64,000 bases of DNA from Actinomycetes bacterium (GCA_021794835.1 JAJYQA010000035.1:33185-97184), one strand, 5' to 3'. Shown: positions 47,138 to 57,877, numbered from the stretch's first letter. Notes: generated by a model from the sequence alone, not told the origin. Translations and numbers: made by a program.

Positions 47138-47878
47138 GTGAAAAGTTTGGAGACAGTTGAGGGGCGGCAGGCGGTTTTTGAGGCGCTTAAAAGCCGAAAG
47201 CGAATCAGCAAGATATATATGGCGCAGAATATAAAACCGTCCGATATCATACAGAAAATTGAAGCCCTGGCCAATGAACAGGGCGTTTATATTGAGAGGG
47301 TAGATAAGGCCCAGCTAGATAAAATGGCACGTTCCCGAGCACACCAGGGAGTTATTGCGCAGGTTGGGATGTATAAGTATCTCCCGCTTACGGAGCTTCT
47401 CGCGGGAATCGACATGGAAAAGAAGCCAACTCTTTTACTCCTGGACGGTATAACCGACCCGCAAAACTTCGGCGCGCTTTTAAGAACTGCCGATGCGGCG
47501 GGGGTTGCCGGGGTTGTTGTGGCGAAGCGGCGCGCCGCACCGATGACGGCGGTGGTACATAAAGCCTCTGCTGGTGCAACTGCCTATGTCAAGATTGCCC
47601 AGGTAAGTAACCTTTCTTACACAATTGGCGATTTAAAAGAAGTAGGCTTCTGGGTGATCGGTGCCAGTGAGAAGTCGGCTACAGCCTACTTTGAAGCTGA
47701 CCTTAATCAACCTATAGCGATCGTCCTGGGAAGCGAGGGGAAGGGCATCTCGCGCCTTGTCGCTGAAAAATGCGATTTCTTAGTGGCAATCCCGATGAAG
47801 GGTGAGGTATCTTCACTAAATGTCAGTGTCGCCGGCGCTATATTGATGTATGAGGCCCTCAGGCAAAGAAGCCAATAG
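47138..47878 (+). CDS. rlmB: 23S rRNA 2'-O-methyltransferase RlmB (SpoU family)
   Basis: VEGRQAVFEALKS, LLLDGITDPQNFGALLRTADAAGV, IVLGSEGKGISRLV. Confidence 0.95.
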   Translation: MKSLETVEGRQAVFEALKSRKRISKIYMAQNIKPSDIIQKIEALANEQGVYIERVDKAQLDKMARSRAHQGVIAQVGMYKYLPLTELLAGIDMEKKPTLLLLDGITDPQNFGALLRTADAAGVAGVVVAKRRAAPMTAVVHKASAGATAYVKIAQVSNLSYTIGDLKEVGFWVIGASEKSATAYFEADLNQPIAIVLGSEGKGISRLVAEKCDFLVAIPMKGEVSSLNVSVAGAILMYEALRQRSQ

Positions 47879-47923
47879 CCAATGAAAATAATAAATCTTG
47901 TTGGCTCTTGGTTATTGGCTGAC
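47868..47923. repeat. AGCCAAT-type repeat with inverted complement
   Basis: AGCCAAT AGCCAAT gaaaataataaatcttg TTGGCTCTTGGTTATTGGCT; contains rlmB stop TAG. Confidence 0.85.
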
Positions 47924-47973
47924 CCGAGGTGTTGAAGAAGAAAAATAATCTTTTACAAAGGACCGTTAATCAT

Positions 47974-48480
47974 ATGACCAAGCTATTAATAGTGGACGGA
48001 TACAATTTAATATACACAACCAACCGGTATAAGAAATGGCGGGATACCGATCTTGAGCTTGCTCGAGTTAAGTTGATAGAAGACCTTGCCACCTTAAAGA
48101 CCACTCAGGACTACCGAATTATACTTATCTTCGATGCCGCAAAGACCGGGATGCCCAGCCGGCACCATGTTGAAATTCTTGGAGTTGATGTCTGGTTTAC
48201 GAGAGCCGGTGAGACAGCTGACCAGATGATCGAGCGGATTGTATACCAAAGTAATTTTGAGGGAGACATCGTTGTTGCAACGTCCGACTATACCGAACAG
48301 AAAGTAATATTTAAACCCGGCGTTTTAAGAAAGTCGTCGCGGGAGCTTGTCGCCGAGCTGGAGTCGACCGAGAATGAGCTAAAGGGATCCCTTAAGAAGG
48401 TTGATAGGTTTCGTTTAGAAGAGAGACTCGATACCGCGCTTAGACATGCACTCGAGCGAATAATTGGCACTAGGGATTAG
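47974..48480 (+). CDS. NYN domain RNA-binding/nuclease protein (YacP-like)
   Basis: LLIVDGYNLIYTTNRYK, VWFTRAGETADQMIERIV, VATSDYTEQ. Confidence 0.9.
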   Translation: MTKLLIVDGYNLIYTTNRYKKWRDTDLELARVKLIEDLATLKTTQDYRIILIFDAAKTGMPSRHHVEILGVDVWFTRAGETADQMIERIVYQSNFEGDIVVATSDYTEQKVIFKPGVLRKSSRELVAELESTENELKGSLKKVDRFRLEERLDTALRHALERIIGTRD

Positions 48481-48524
48481 CCATCAGCCACCAGCGGCCA
48501 GCTTTATAAAAGTAAGCTGGTGGA
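48475..48524. repeat. Heptamer repeat/hairpin
   Basis: TTAGCCA TCAGCCA CCAGCGG CCAGC ... GCTGGTGG; contains upstream stop TAG. Confidence 0.75.
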
Positions 48525-48562
48525 TAAGATGATAACTAAATGCTTAATTATCAATTATTTTC

Positions 48563-48591
48563 TTGACGTACGTTTATATGACGCTTATAAT
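48563..48591 (+). promoter_or_regulatory. Sigma70-like promoter of sigH
   Basis: TTGACG-N17-TATAAT. Confidence 0.75.
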
Positions 48592-48696
48592 AATTCCGTT
48601 ACCAGTCATTCACTTAGCCACTAACGGCTGACCCTAGGCAACAGAGGGCAGACCGGATAATTTGTTCGTGTTTTAATAGTTAGAGGGGAGCTAGCA

Positions 48697-49359
48697 GTGC
48701 AGGCCCAAATAAATTTGTCTTATCAAGTTCCAGGCGCAGTCCTGCAAACTCTATCCGATTGCCAACTGGTGGTCGCAGCCAGGATGGGTAACGACATTGC
48801 CCTTGAGTTCCTCCTGAATAAATATAAGAACTTTGTTAGATTAAAAGCGCGCGCTTACTTCTTAATAGGCGCCGATTGGGACGATCTAGTCCAGGAAGGT
48901 ATGATAGGTCTTTACAAAGCTATCCGTGATTACCGAGAAGACAAGCAATCCCCATTTAGGGCTTTTGCGGAGCTTTGCATAACAAGGCAGATAATAACAG
49001 CAATTAAAACAGCAACCCGCCAGAAGCATCTCCCCCTGAACTCATATGTCTCGCTTAACAGTCCGGTTTATTTTAAAGACGATTCCGACCGTATGCTTAT
49101 GGACCTGCTTTCAGGCGTTGAGATCTCCGATCCGGTTGATTTGGTTATAAGCGGCGAGGAGTTACAGAGTATGCGGACCAGCTTTGGTGAGATATTAAGT
49201 GACCTCGAGGCCCAGGTGCTCAAGCTATACATCGATGGAAAGTCGTATCAGGAAATAGCAAATGAGCTAAACCGCCAAGTCAAGTCAATCGACAACGCCC
49301 TCCAAAGAGTTAAGCGAAAAATAGAACTGCACTTAAAGAGAAGACACTCGATAGCCTAA
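48697..49359 (+). CDS. sigH: SigH-type sigma-70 family factor
   Basis: KYKNFVRLKARAYFLIGADWDDLVQEGMIGLYKAIRDYREDK, AFAELCITRQIITAIKTATRQKHLPLNSYVSL, RVKSIDNALQRVKRK-like end. Confidence 0.93.
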   Translation: MQAQINLSYQVPGAVLQTLSDCQLVVAARMGNDIALEFLLNKYKNFVRLKARAYFLIGADWDDLVQEGMIGLYKAIRDYREDKQSPFRAFAELCITRQIITAIKTATRQKHLPLNSYVSLNSPVYFKDDSDRMLMDLLSGVEISDPVDLVISGEELQSMRTSFGEILSDLEAQVLKLYIDGKSYQEIANELNRQVKSIDNALQRVKRKIELHLKRRHSIA

Positions 49360-49506
49360 ATTACCCGCTAAATATAGGCATTTTTTTATCCATTATTTGT
49401 TTTATTGAGTAAACAAGGGAATAATTATCACTAATTACATGTTGTATAATTTATATACTTAGGCTTAATAATCGGAGACCAGTTGAAAAACGGGATATAG
49501 CTTTTA

Positions 49507-49557
49507 GCCACCGGGAATCAGCAGTTAGCTTGTTTATTTAAAAGCTGGTGGCTGATT
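49507..49557. repeat. Intergenic inverted repeat upstream of second HtrA gene
   Basis: TTAGCCACC ... AAGCTGGTGGCTGA. Confidence 0.7.
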
Positions 49558-49578
49558 TATTAGGAAAGGACAAATTAA

Positions 49579-50799
49579 GTGGAAGAGAAATTTGATCGTG
49601 AAAGCGGTGAGGGTATAAGTCCTAATGATTCAAGCAACAACGTTTATAGCTCTGATTTTAGCCCTGTGCCGGGAAGACGGTTAAGGCCAGGTACAATGTT
49701 AATTGCCCTGGTTGCATTTGTAAGCGCTCTATTAGGTGCGCTAATTGTAGCATTTGTTGTCCCATACCTCTACGGTAGCTCACCTGCTAATGTTTACGGC
49801 AACAGTAGGGTAATGCCGGTTAATTCCAAGGAGATAATAAAGGTTGATAAGGGTTCGGTAAGCCCAGTTACCGCTGTCGCAAAGAAACTACAGCCCTCAA
49901 TTGTAAATATTAGGATAAAGCAGTCGATGAAGGATATAGCTCACCCTGACGTAATTGGTGGCGCTGGTTCGGGCATTATCTTTAGTTCGGATGGTTACAT
50001 TGTAACGAATAACCACGTTATATCAGATGCAAAGGATATTTTTGTCACCATCGGGACAGAGGATGTCAAAGGCAGGGTAGTTGCTACAGATAAAGATACT
50101 GATATCGCCGTAATTAAGGTAGACCGGACGGGTCTGCCAGCGGCCGAGTTTGGCTCGACTAGAAAACTTCAGGTAGGCGAGCTTGCAGTTGCAATTGGTA
50201 GCCCATTTGGTTTTGAGCATACGGTGACCTCGGGTATTGTCAGCGCGCTAAACCGCACCGTGAGTATGCCGGACGAGGATTCTAACCAAGTCAGAACCTA
50301 CACTAACTTAATCCAAACCGATGCCCCGATAAACCCAGGAAATAGCGGTGGTGCGCTTAGCGATGCGCAGGGGAAAGTCATTGGAATGAACACGCTTATT
50401 ATGTCGACCAGTGGTGTTACCGAGGGGGTAGGATTTGCGATTCCCGCCGAGACGGTTGTGAGCGTTGCCAAGCAACTTATCGAGAAAGGTACAGCGAGCC
50501 ACCCCTATATGGGAATTCTAGGCCAAAATGCAGACAATGGGGTGGTTGCCGGTAAAGGCTCAGAAATTAAGAAAGGCGCGGTGGTCGTTGAGGTGGTAAA
50601 GGGAAGTCCGGCGGATAAGGCAGGCATAAAAGCACAGGACTTAATAGTGGCTCTCGACGATACTCCGGTTGAGAGCATGGACGAAGTTATCGCAGATGTT
50701 AGACAAAAGAAAGTCGGCGATAAAATAAAGATAACCTATCTGAGAGGCGACCAGCAAAACACAACTGAGCTGACCCTAATAGAAAAGCCTAAGTCTTAG
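49579..50799 (+). CDS. HtrA/DegP-like S1C serine protease with PDZ (second copy)
   Basis: GSGIIFSSDGYIVTNNHVI, TDIAVIKVD, NPGNSGGALS. Confidence 0.95.
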   Translation: MEEKFDRESGEGISPNDSSNNVYSSDFSPVPGRRLRPGTMLIALVAFVSALLGALIVAFVVPYLYGSSPANVYGNSRVMPVNSKEIIKVDKGSVSPVTAVAKKLQPSIVNIRIKQSMKDIAHPDVIGGAGSGIIFSSDGYIVTNNHVISDAKDIFVTIGTEDVKGRVVATDKDTDIAVIKVDRTGLPAAEFGSTRKLQVGELAVAIGSPFGFEHTVTSGIVSALNRTVSMPDEDSNQVRTYTNLIQTDAPINPGNSGGALSDAQGKVIGMNTLIMSTSGVTEGVGFAIPAETVVSVAKQLIEKGTASHPYMGILGQNADNGVVAGKGSEIKKGAVVVEVVKGSPADKAGIKAQDLIVALDDTPVESMDEVIADVRQKKVGDKIKITYLRGDQQNTTELTLIEKPKS

Positions 50800-50814
50800 A
50801 CAGACAGGTGTCTA

Positions 50815-51288
50815 TTGCAAATCCAGGTAATCGCTGTCGGTAAAATAAAAGAGGACTACTTAAAGCGCGGCATAGATGATTATAAAAAGCGCTTATCAAA
50901 ATACACAGGCGTTAAGATAGTAGAGGTTGCCGAAGAAGACATAGCTGCTAGGCCGGATTATGAGGTCAAGGCAAAAGAGGCACAGAAGCTTCTCAAATAT
51001 CTGGTAGGTCGAGATTCTTGGTATGTTGTAGCCCTTGATCGGCAGGGGATTGAGCTGTCTTCTGAAAACCTTGCGCAAAGAATAGAGTCTCTGATGGTTG
51101 CAGGCAAAAGCAGCATCGCCTTTGCCCTTGGAGGAGCCTTGGGTCTTGACGATTCGGTTGTTAATTCCGCTGACTTGAGGCTATCTCTTTCCAAGCTAAC
51201 CTTCCCGCACCAAATGGCAAGATTTATCCTTCTAGAACAGCTCTACAGGTCCTTTAAGATCATCAGGGGAGAGCCATATCACTATTAG
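50815..51288 (+). CDS. rlmH: 23S rRNA pseudouridine1915 N3-methyltransferase RlmH
   Basis: FALGGALGLDDSV, LTFPHQMARFILLEQLYRSFKIIRGEPYHY. Confidence 0.96.
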   Translation: MQIQVIAVGKIKEDYLKRGIDDYKKRLSKYTGVKIVEVAEEDIAARPDYEVKAKEAQKLLKYLVGRDSWYVVALDRQGIELSSENLAQRIESLMVAGKSSIAFALGGALGLDDSVVNSADLRLSLSKLTFPHQMARFILLEQLYRSFKIIRGEPYHY

Positions 51289-51380
51289 AGCTAGAAGTCG
51301 GAATCCGGGAGTTAGAAGAAATCTTGGATTTCGCAATGACAATTAGGATGCGGAACAAGGGACGCAAAGACCAGGAGTAA

Positions 51381-51407
51381 AAGGGGCGGGTCCTGTGCCC
51401 GCCCCTT
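51381..51407. terminator. Bidirectional intrinsic terminator between convergent genes
   Basis: AAGGGGCGGG-tcctgtg-CCCGCCCCTT. Confidence 0.88.
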
Positions 51408-51421
51408 AGCTACCCATCTTA

Positions 51422-51847
51422 TTAGCTTTTTACGAGCTCTTGTTTTTGCTCCTGAATCATAGACTTGATTCTTTCAATCTCGTCTACGTCAATCTCGCCT
51501 CTCTTAAGTAGGTAAACAACTGCGGGAGCGATGTTGCCACCTAATACCTTCTCAACAACGTGGCCTATCATAGAGTTAGCCATCTCTTCCTGGCTGATAT
51601 TTGGGGTGTAGATGTATGCTGTGCCACTTCGATCTTGTTTAAGAACCCCCTTGTTGGCCAGGCGGCTCATTACGGTCATGATTGTTGTGTATGCGAGTCT
51701 TTTCTCTGGATAGAGCTCTTCAAATACGTCTTTTACTGATGCGGTGCCCAGCCCCCACACAACACTCATTATATCTGCTTCGAGCTCACCTAATCCCGAG
51801 CCAACGCCTACTCGGTTTTTCCTAGTTCGTGTTATCTTTTTTACCAT
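51422..51847 (-). CDS. BlaI/MecI/CopY family transcriptional repressor
   Basis: LGELEADIMSVVWGLGTASVKDVFEELYPEKRLAYTTIMTVMSRLANKGVL. Confidence 0.9.
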   Translation of the reverse strand: MVKKITRTRKNRVGVGSGLGELEADIMSVVWGLGTASVKDVFEELYPEKRLAYTTIMTVMSRLANKGVLKQDRSGTAYIYTPNISQEEMANSMIGHVVEKVLGGNIAPAVVYLLKRGEIDVDEIERIKSMIQEQKQELVKS

Positions 51848-52039
51848 TTAGTACCTCCTAGTTCTCTTGCCATTGTTGTTAATATTAATACGCAAAATAA
51901 TAGAGGGCAACTATAATTCTGCTACTGGCATAGTTAGGGTTTCTCGTAAATAAATTACGTATTGTTTAATCCTCGCCCTACGATCGTACTTTGTCAACTC
52001 ACCCAAACGGTGTAAGTAAAGCTACTAATTTACATACTT

Positions 52040-53704
52040 TTACATTCTTTCCGGCGCGGAAACGCCCAACATATTAAGAACGCTCTTCAGCACAGCTCTG
52101 GTTGCCTCAGATAACGACATCCTGGCAGTTGAAAGCTCTTTGTCTTCGCCAACGACCCTGCATTTAGTGTAAAAGTAATGGAACACGGCGGCAAGTTCCT
52201 GGGCGTAGGCGGTTAATGGATGAGGAGCCCGCTGACGTGAAACCCGTTCAAGTATCTCAGGCCATTCGGCAAGTTTTTTTATCAAATCAAGTTCCGATTC
52301 GGTTTCAAGGCGGTTATAATTAATCTCACCGGAAAGGTCAATCCCCTCGGCCTTGGCATATCTTATTATACTTGATATCCTAGCATATGCATACTGTACG
52401 TAGTACACCGGGTTTTCGTTGGACTGCTCTTTAGCAAGTTCAATATCAAAATCAAGAGGGCTGTCTGTGCTTCTCATAAGAAAGAAGAAGCGCGTCGCGT
52501 CGCGTCCGACTTCTTCCAAAAGCTCGTCTAGGGTAACCATCTCACCGGTTCTCTTCGACATCCTAACTGGTTCGCCGCCTCGCAATAGGTTTACAAGCTG
52601 GCCGATGATTACCTCAAGTTTTTCCGGTGGATAGCCCAGCGCCTCAATCGCAGCCTTCATACGTGCAACATAGCCGTGGTGGTCAGCCCCCCAAATGTTG
52701 ATCACCCGATCAAAACCACGCCCAAACTTGTTTTTATGGTAGGCGATATCGGCGGCAAAGTAGGTGGGCTCGCCATTTGCCCGAACAAGCACACGGTCTT
52801 TTTCCTCACCGAAGGCGGATGCCTTGAACCAGACCGCTCCTTCGGAGTCGTAAACGTAGCCGCGTTTTCTCAACTCTTCGATTGTTTTTTTAACCAGTGA
52901 CAGCTCATGCAACGCACGCTCGCTGAACCAGAAATCAAAGGCCACGCCCATGCCCTGTAGAGTGTGCTTGAGATGCTCAAGTATCTGCATGTAAGCTCTT
53001 TCCTTGAAAATCTCCTGCCGGTCTTCTTTTGAGATGGCCATGTACTTATCGCCCTCTTTGGCGATTATTTCGCGTGCGATATCCTTTATATACTCGCCAC
53101 GGTAGCCCTCTTCAGGGAAGGGGACATCTTGGCCCAAAAGCTCCGCATATCTTACGGCGACCGACTCTGCAAAAATGTCCATCTGATTGCCGTAGTCGTT
53201 AACGTAAAACTCGCGCTTAACGTCATAGCCGCTCGCCGACATCACGTTAGCTAATGTATCGCCGACCGCGGCCCACCGGCCATGTCCGATATGCATTGGA
53301 CCGACCGGATTGGCGCTTACAAACTCGATTAAGATTTTTTGATCTGCACCGACCTTGGAGTGTCCAAATTTCTGGCCCTGCTCTTTGATGAGCGAAAGCA
53401 CCTCGTAAAGCCATTTGCTGCTCAAGTAAAAGTTAATGAAGCCAGGCCCGGCGATCTCGATTTTTTCAAGATAGCCCTGAGTGTCGTTTAGCGACTCGAC
53501 GATGGCTTGAGCAACGGCCCGAGGCGGCATTTTCACCTTACTGGCTAAAACCAAGGCGATGTTGGTTGCCCAATCACCATGGGCTTTTTCTCGCGGATGC
53601 TCGAGCATTATCTCAGGGATTCCGTCTATGGGCAACTTTCCTCCAAGTTTTGCTTGATTCAAAGCCTCCATAATAAGTTTTGAGAGAATATCTTGTATCA
53701 TCAT
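52040..53704 (-). CDS. argS: Arginyl-tRNA synthetase
   Basis: EFVSANPVGPMHIGHGRWAAVGD, MSKRTGEMVTLDELL. Confidence 0.98.
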   Translation of the reverse strand: MMIQDILSKLIMEALNQAKLGGKLPIDGIPEIMLEHPREKAHGDWATNIALVLASKVKMPPRAVAQAIVESLNDTQGYLEKIEIAGPGFINFYLSSKWLYEVLSLIKEQGQKFGHSKVGADQKILIEFVSANPVGPMHIGHGRWAAVGDTLANVMSASGYDVKREFYVNDYGNQMDIFAESVAVRYAELLGQDVPFPEEGYRGEYIKDIAREIIAKEGDKYMAISKEDRQEIFKERAYMQILEHLKHTLQGMGVAFDFWFSERALHELSLVKKTIEELRKRGYVYDSEGAVWFKASAFGEEKDRVLVRANGEPTYFAADIAYHKNKFGRGFDRVINIWGADHHGYVARMKAAIEALGYPPEKLEVIIGQLVNLLRGGEPVRMSKRTGEMVTLDELLEEVGRDATRFFFLMRSTDSPLDFDIELAKEQSNENPVYYVQYAYARISSIIRYAKAEGIDLSGEINYNRLETESELDLIKKLAEWPEILERVSRQRAPHPLTAYAQELAAVFHYFYTKCRVVGEDKELSTARMSLSEATRAVLKSVLNMLGVSAPERM

Positions 53705-53771
53705 ATCCTAGCTACTCCGACCGCGTTGTAAATATATAGATTATAACAGTTTTTAAGTATGGAAGTTACTT

Positions 53772-53803
53772 TGGTGCTACGGTTATCAATGCTACGGCAC
53801 TGT
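53772..53803. terminator. Hairpin between divergent argS and lysA
   Basis: GGTGCTAC ... GTAGCACC followed by atctttta. Confidence 0.5.
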
Positions 53804-53924
53804 AGCACCATCTTTTACCTTTGACTTTGTTATCTTTCATATGTTAAACTTACCTGAATTGGCAGCCTTTTGCTTGTTAGTTACTCTTCGCGATTAATCT
53901 TAATCCTCAGGAGGTTTCGTTTTA

Positions 53925-55229
53925 TTGGTTCTACCGGTTACGGCCCGAATTAATTCCAAAGGACACCTGGAGATCGGCGGCTGTGATACCGTTGAGCTTG
54001 CAGAAAAGTACGGGACGCCGCTTTTCGTCGTGGACGAGAAAACCCTCCGGGGCCAGTGCCGTGTGTATACGGAGGCCTTTGCGGCTAAAGGTGCGGATTT
54101 TGAAGTGATCTATGCCAGCAAGGCTTTTACTTGCATAGCTATGTGCCAGATCGCAAAACAACAGGGGCTTGCGCTTGATGTGATGTCGGCAGGTGAGCTT
54201 TACACGGCAATCAAAGCGGGCTTTCCAATGGAGAAAATCTTTCTCCACGGCAACAACAAGACTCCCGGCGAGCTGGAGCTTGCCCTTGACAATAACGTGG
54301 GTCGTGTCGTAGTTGATGGGTTCTACGAATTTGAACTTCTGAACAGAATCGCCGGCGAGAAGGGCAAGGTGCAGCCCATCCTTCTCCGTGTAACCCCCGG
54401 GATTAAGCCACAGACGCACAGCTATATCCAGACTGGGCAGGTAGATAGTAAATTCGGATTTGGGCTGCAGGATGGGCTTGCGCTAAGTGCAGTAAAGCAA
54501 GCTATTGCTATGAAAAATATTACTATTCGCGGCATACATGCGCACATTGGTTCGCAGATATTTGAGCTTGGCTCGTATGCCAAGGCGATCGAGATAATCA
54601 TGGAGTTTATAAAGCAGGTTAAAGATGAGACCGGCTTGGTTATAGATGAGCTTAATACCGGCGGCGGTCTTGGTATTAAGTACAAGGCCATTGATGAGCC
54701 TTCGACTATTGAGGAATATGCAAATGTTATAGTGGATGGCGTTGTTAAAGAAGCAGGTCGCTTTGGGCTTCCGGTTCCGAAGGTGATGGTAGAGCCAGGC
54801 CGCTCAATTGTTGCTAATTCCGGTGTGACCGTATATACCGTCGGTGCGATTAAGGAGATTCCAAATATCCGCACCTATGTCTCGGTTGACGGCGGCATGT
54901 CGGATAACATGCGCCCGATGCTTTATGGCGCAGCATATGAGGCACTGCTTGCTAACAGAGCAAATGAGAAGCCAAGCACTGTTGTAACAGTAGCCGGCAA
55001 GCATTGCGAATCGGGGGATATCCTTATACGAGATGTAGAGCTTCCGCAGCCGCAGGTTGGTGATCTTTTGTGTACGCCGGCAACTGGGGCCTATGGCTAT
55101 GTCATGGCAAACAATTACAACCGCCAGCCTAGGCCAGCCGTGATTCTAGTGGGCAATGGAGAATCTAGAGAGATAATCCGGCGGGAAACACTTGAGGACG
55201 TCATAAAATTAGATGTTAGTATAGAGTAA
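53925..55229 (+). CDS. lysA: Diaminopimelate decarboxylase
   Basis: YASKAFTCIAMCQIAKQQGLALDVMSAGEL, HIGSQIF, EPGRSIVANSG, CESGDIL. Confidence 0.97.
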   Translation: MVLPVTARINSKGHLEIGGCDTVELAEKYGTPLFVVDEKTLRGQCRVYTEAFAAKGADFEVIYASKAFTCIAMCQIAKQQGLALDVMSAGELYTAIKAGFPMEKIFLHGNNKTPGELELALDNNVGRVVVDGFYEFELLNRIAGEKGKVQPILLRVTPGIKPQTHSYIQTGQVDSKFGFGLQDGLALSAVKQAIAMKNITIRGIHAHIGSQIFELGSYAKAIEIIMEFIKQVKDETGLVIDELNTGGGLGIKYKAIDEPSTIEEYANVIVDGVVKEAGRFGLPVPKVMVEPGRSIVANSGVTVYTVGAIKEIPNIRTYVSVDGGMSDNMRPMLYGAAYEALLANRANEKPSTVVTVAGKHCESGDILIRDVELPQPQVGDLLCTPATGAYGYVMANNYNRQPRPAVILVGNGESREIIRRETLEDVIKLDVSIE

Positions 55230-55255
55230 GGAGTAAAGGCCAGGATTAATTTCAA

Positions 55256-55286
55256 ATTCCGAATTGCGAATGTCGAATTATGAATT
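55256..55286. repeat. Heptamer-period repeat
   Basis: TTCCGAATTGCGAATGTCGAATTATGAATTA: CCGAATT GCGAATG TCGAATT ATGAATT. Confidence 0.8.
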
Positions 55287-55329
55287 AAAAGCTAGTGAAC
55301 TTTAATGCAAGGGCAGGATTGGTGTAAAA

Positions 55330-56613
55330 GTGAGAAAACGAACTGGTGTTGGTATTATAGGCTACGGAACGGTAGGTTCTGGGGTCTACCATATATTAAC
55401 AACAAAGACACGAAAGCTATCTACGCTTGCGGGGATTAACATTGAGGTCGTCAAAGTGGCTGATAAATACCTGGAGCGGATGCAAGGCGAGGTGCCATCC
55501 AGTCTTATAACCACCGACGCCTATAAGGTGATCAACAATCCCGATATAGATATAGTCGTTGAGGTGATAGGCGGTATTGAGCCAGCTTATACTTTCATAA
55601 AAACTGCGCTTGAAAATAAAAAGCATGTGGTAACCGCAAACAAGGCGCTTATGGCAAGCCGTGGCGGTGCGCTTCTTGGGCTTGCCGAGAGGAACGGCGT
55701 CGACCTTTACTTTGAGGCAAGTGTCGGCGGGGGCATCCCCATTATCATGCCGCTTAAGCATTGCCTGGCTGGGAATACGATCTACCGGGTCATGGGCATT
55801 GTAAATGGCACAACCAACTATATCCTTACCAAGATGGCTGACGAGGGAGTGTCGTTTGGCGAGGCGCTAAAGCAGGCCCAAGCCCATGGTTTTGCCGAGG
55901 CCGACCCAAGTGCCGATGTCGAGGGCCACGATGCAGCCGCTAAAATCGCCATCCTTGCATCCATTGCTTTTAATAGCCGGATAACGGCGGATAAAGTCTA
56001 CACCGAGGGCATAACCGGCATAACCTACCAGGATATCGTCTACGCCCGCGAGATGGGCTACATAATTAAACTCCTATCGCTTGCAAAAGCAGATGAGGAT
56101 GGCATTGACGTTAGAGTTCATCCGGCCATGATACCGGAAAAGCACCCTCTGGCATCGGTGGCCGGCGTCATGAACGCGATCTTTGTCGAAGGAGATGCTG
56201 TAGGCGAGGTTATGTTTTACGGTCCCGGCGCGGGGAGACTTCCCGCAGCAAGTGCTGTGGTGGGCGACGTTTTTGAAATTGCGCAGAACATCCATCTCAA
56301 CAAGCTTGGGAGCATGGCCTGCGGTTGTTTTGAGAGAAAAGAGATAAAGCCGGTTGAAAAAACCGCATCGCGCTTTTACATGCGTCTTGAGGCGGTAGAT
56401 AGGTCCGGTGTTTTAGCTAAAATCTCAAAGGCGCTGGGCGATAGTGAGGTCAGCATTGAGACCGCCATACAGAAGTTCTCAAGCGGCGACCGTGCTGAGT
56501 TGGTATTCGGTACGCATCTTGTCAAGGAGCAGAATCTACAGAAGGCGATTAAGAAGATAAAGAAGCTAGATGTCGTGACAAAGATTCACAATGTCATAAG
56601 AGTGGAAGGCTAA
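55330..56613 (+). CDS. hom: Homoserine dehydrogenase with ACT domain
   Basis: [48 protein letters not shown]. Confidence 0.97.
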   Translation: MRKRTGVGIIGYGTVGSGVYHILTTKTRKLSTLAGINIEVVKVADKYLERMQGEVPSSLITTDAYKVINNPDIDIVVEVIGGIEPAYTFIKTALENKKHVVTANKALMASRGGALLGLAERNGVDLYFEASVGGGIPIIMPLKHCLAGNTIYRVMGIVNGTTNYILTKMADEGVSFGEALKQAQAHGFAEADPSADVEGHDAAAKIAILASIAFNSRITADKVYTEGITGITYQDIVYAREMGYIIKLLSLAKADEDGIDVRVHPAMIPEKHPLASVAGVMNAIFVEGDAVGEVMFYGPGAGRLPAASAVVGDVFEIAQNIHLNKLGSMACGCFERKEIKPVEKTASRFYMRLEAVDRSGVLAKISKALGDSEVSIETAIQKFSSGDRAELVFGTHLVKEQNLQKAIKKIKKLDVVTKIHNVIRVEG

Positions 56614-56615
56614 AA

Positions 56616-57665
56616 ATGGGTTGGCAAGGACTAATTAAACAGTATTTTGATTTTCTTCCGGTAAGTGATAAAACGCCGATTTGCACTATTCTTGAGGGGA
56701 ACACCCCGCTTATCCCGTCGGTAAAGATAGGCCCTGATCTAGGCTGCGAGGTCTACTTTAAGTACGAGGGGCTAAACCCGACAGGCTCGTTTAAGGACCG
56801 TGGCATGACGCTTGCGATAAGTAAGGCCCTTGAAGAAAAGTCAAAAGCCGTAATATGTGCCTCAACCGGAAACACCAGTGCGTCGGCGGCAGCTTATGCT
56901 GCAAGGTCGGGAATAAGAAGTATCGTTCTTATACCGGAAGGGAAGATCGCCCTAGGTAAACTTTCCCAGGCCCTCATGCACGGGGCAATCGTGGTTGCGG
57001 TTAGAGGCAACTTCGATGCCGCGCTTAAAATTGTCCGCGAAATCGCTGAGGAGTATCCGATTACGCTGGTAAATTCGCTTAACCCCTATAGAATAGAAGG
57101 TCAGAAGACAGCAGCCTTTGAGGTCTGCGATGTTCTTGGGCAAGCCCCGGATTACCTAGCTATTCCGGTGGGTAATGCCGGAAATATTACCGCATACTGG
57201 AAGGGATTTAAAGAATATGCTCAGGCTGGCAAGATTAACAGCCTGCCGAAAATGGTAGGATTTCAGGCGGCCGGTGCCGCCCCGATAGTTCTTGGCCATA
57301 TAGTGGAGCAACCTGAGACGGTTGCTACCGCGATACGAATTGGCAATCCTGCCAGATGGAAGGAAGCTGAAGCCGCAGCGCATGACTCCGGTGGTTTTAT
57401 CGATATGGTAACGGATGAAGAGATCCTTGAGGCCTACAAGCTCCTCGCTTTGGCTGAGGGAATATTTTGTGAGCCAGCCTCGGCGGCCTCGGTTGCGGGC
57501 TTGCGCAAGATGGTTGCTGCAGGCCGTGTTCCTAAGGGATCGAGGGTTGTCTGTGTGCTGACAGGGCATGGTCTAAAAGACCCGGATACCGCTATAAGCC
57601 AAGGGAGCAAACCTATCGAGGTGGAGGCAACGTTAGATGCTGTCGAGAGGGTTATTTTTGGGTAA
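56616..57665 (+). CDS. thrC: Threonine synthase
   Basis: [52 protein letters not shown]. Confidence 0.97.
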   Translation: MGWQGLIKQYFDFLPVSDKTPICTILEGNTPLIPSVKIGPDLGCEVYFKYEGLNPTGSFKDRGMTLAISKALEEKSKAVICASTGNTSASAAAYAARSGIRSIVLIPEGKIALGKLSQALMHGAIVVAVRGNFDAALKIVREIAEEYPITLVNSLNPYRIEGQKTAAFEVCDVLGQAPDYLAIPVGNAGNITAYWKGFKEYAQAGKINSLPKMVGFQAAGAAPIVLGHIVEQPETVATAIRIGNPARWKEAEAAAHDSGGFIDMVTDEEILEAYKLLALAEGIFCEPASAASVAGLRKMVAAGRVPKGSRVVCVLTGHGLKDPDTAISQGSKPIEVEATLDAVERVIFG

Positions 57666-57677
57666 CCACCTTGAAAG

Positions 57678-57740
57678 ACCGGTGAGCGGGTGAACGGGTG
57701 AACGGGAAGGACCGGTTAATCGGTGAATGGGTAAATTGGA
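57678..57740. repeat. Octamer-period repeat
   Basis: CCGGTGAG CGGGTGAA CGGGTGAA CGGGAAGG ACCGGTTAAT CGGTGAAT GGGTAAATTGG. Confidence 0.8.
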
Positions 57741-57877
57741 TTGGGGGCCTAGCAAGAAATTAAGATACGAGAAAGAGGTCATCCTTATAGGAGACCCGTA
57801 ATGTAAACGAAGGGCCGGAGTCGAAGAATCTAAATTATATATCAAAAGTTACTTGCCTTCGTCTCTTACCCTCACGC

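Noticed and set aside
51422-51847. BlaI-family repressor as part of a beta-lactam sensor operon
   Set aside because: No BlaR1-type sensor/peptidase adjacent; orphan regulator with unknown target.
53925-55229. Lysine riboswitch or T-box before lysA/hom
   Set aside because: No recognisable T-box (TGGNACC) or lysine riboswitch sequence in the short intergenic regions.
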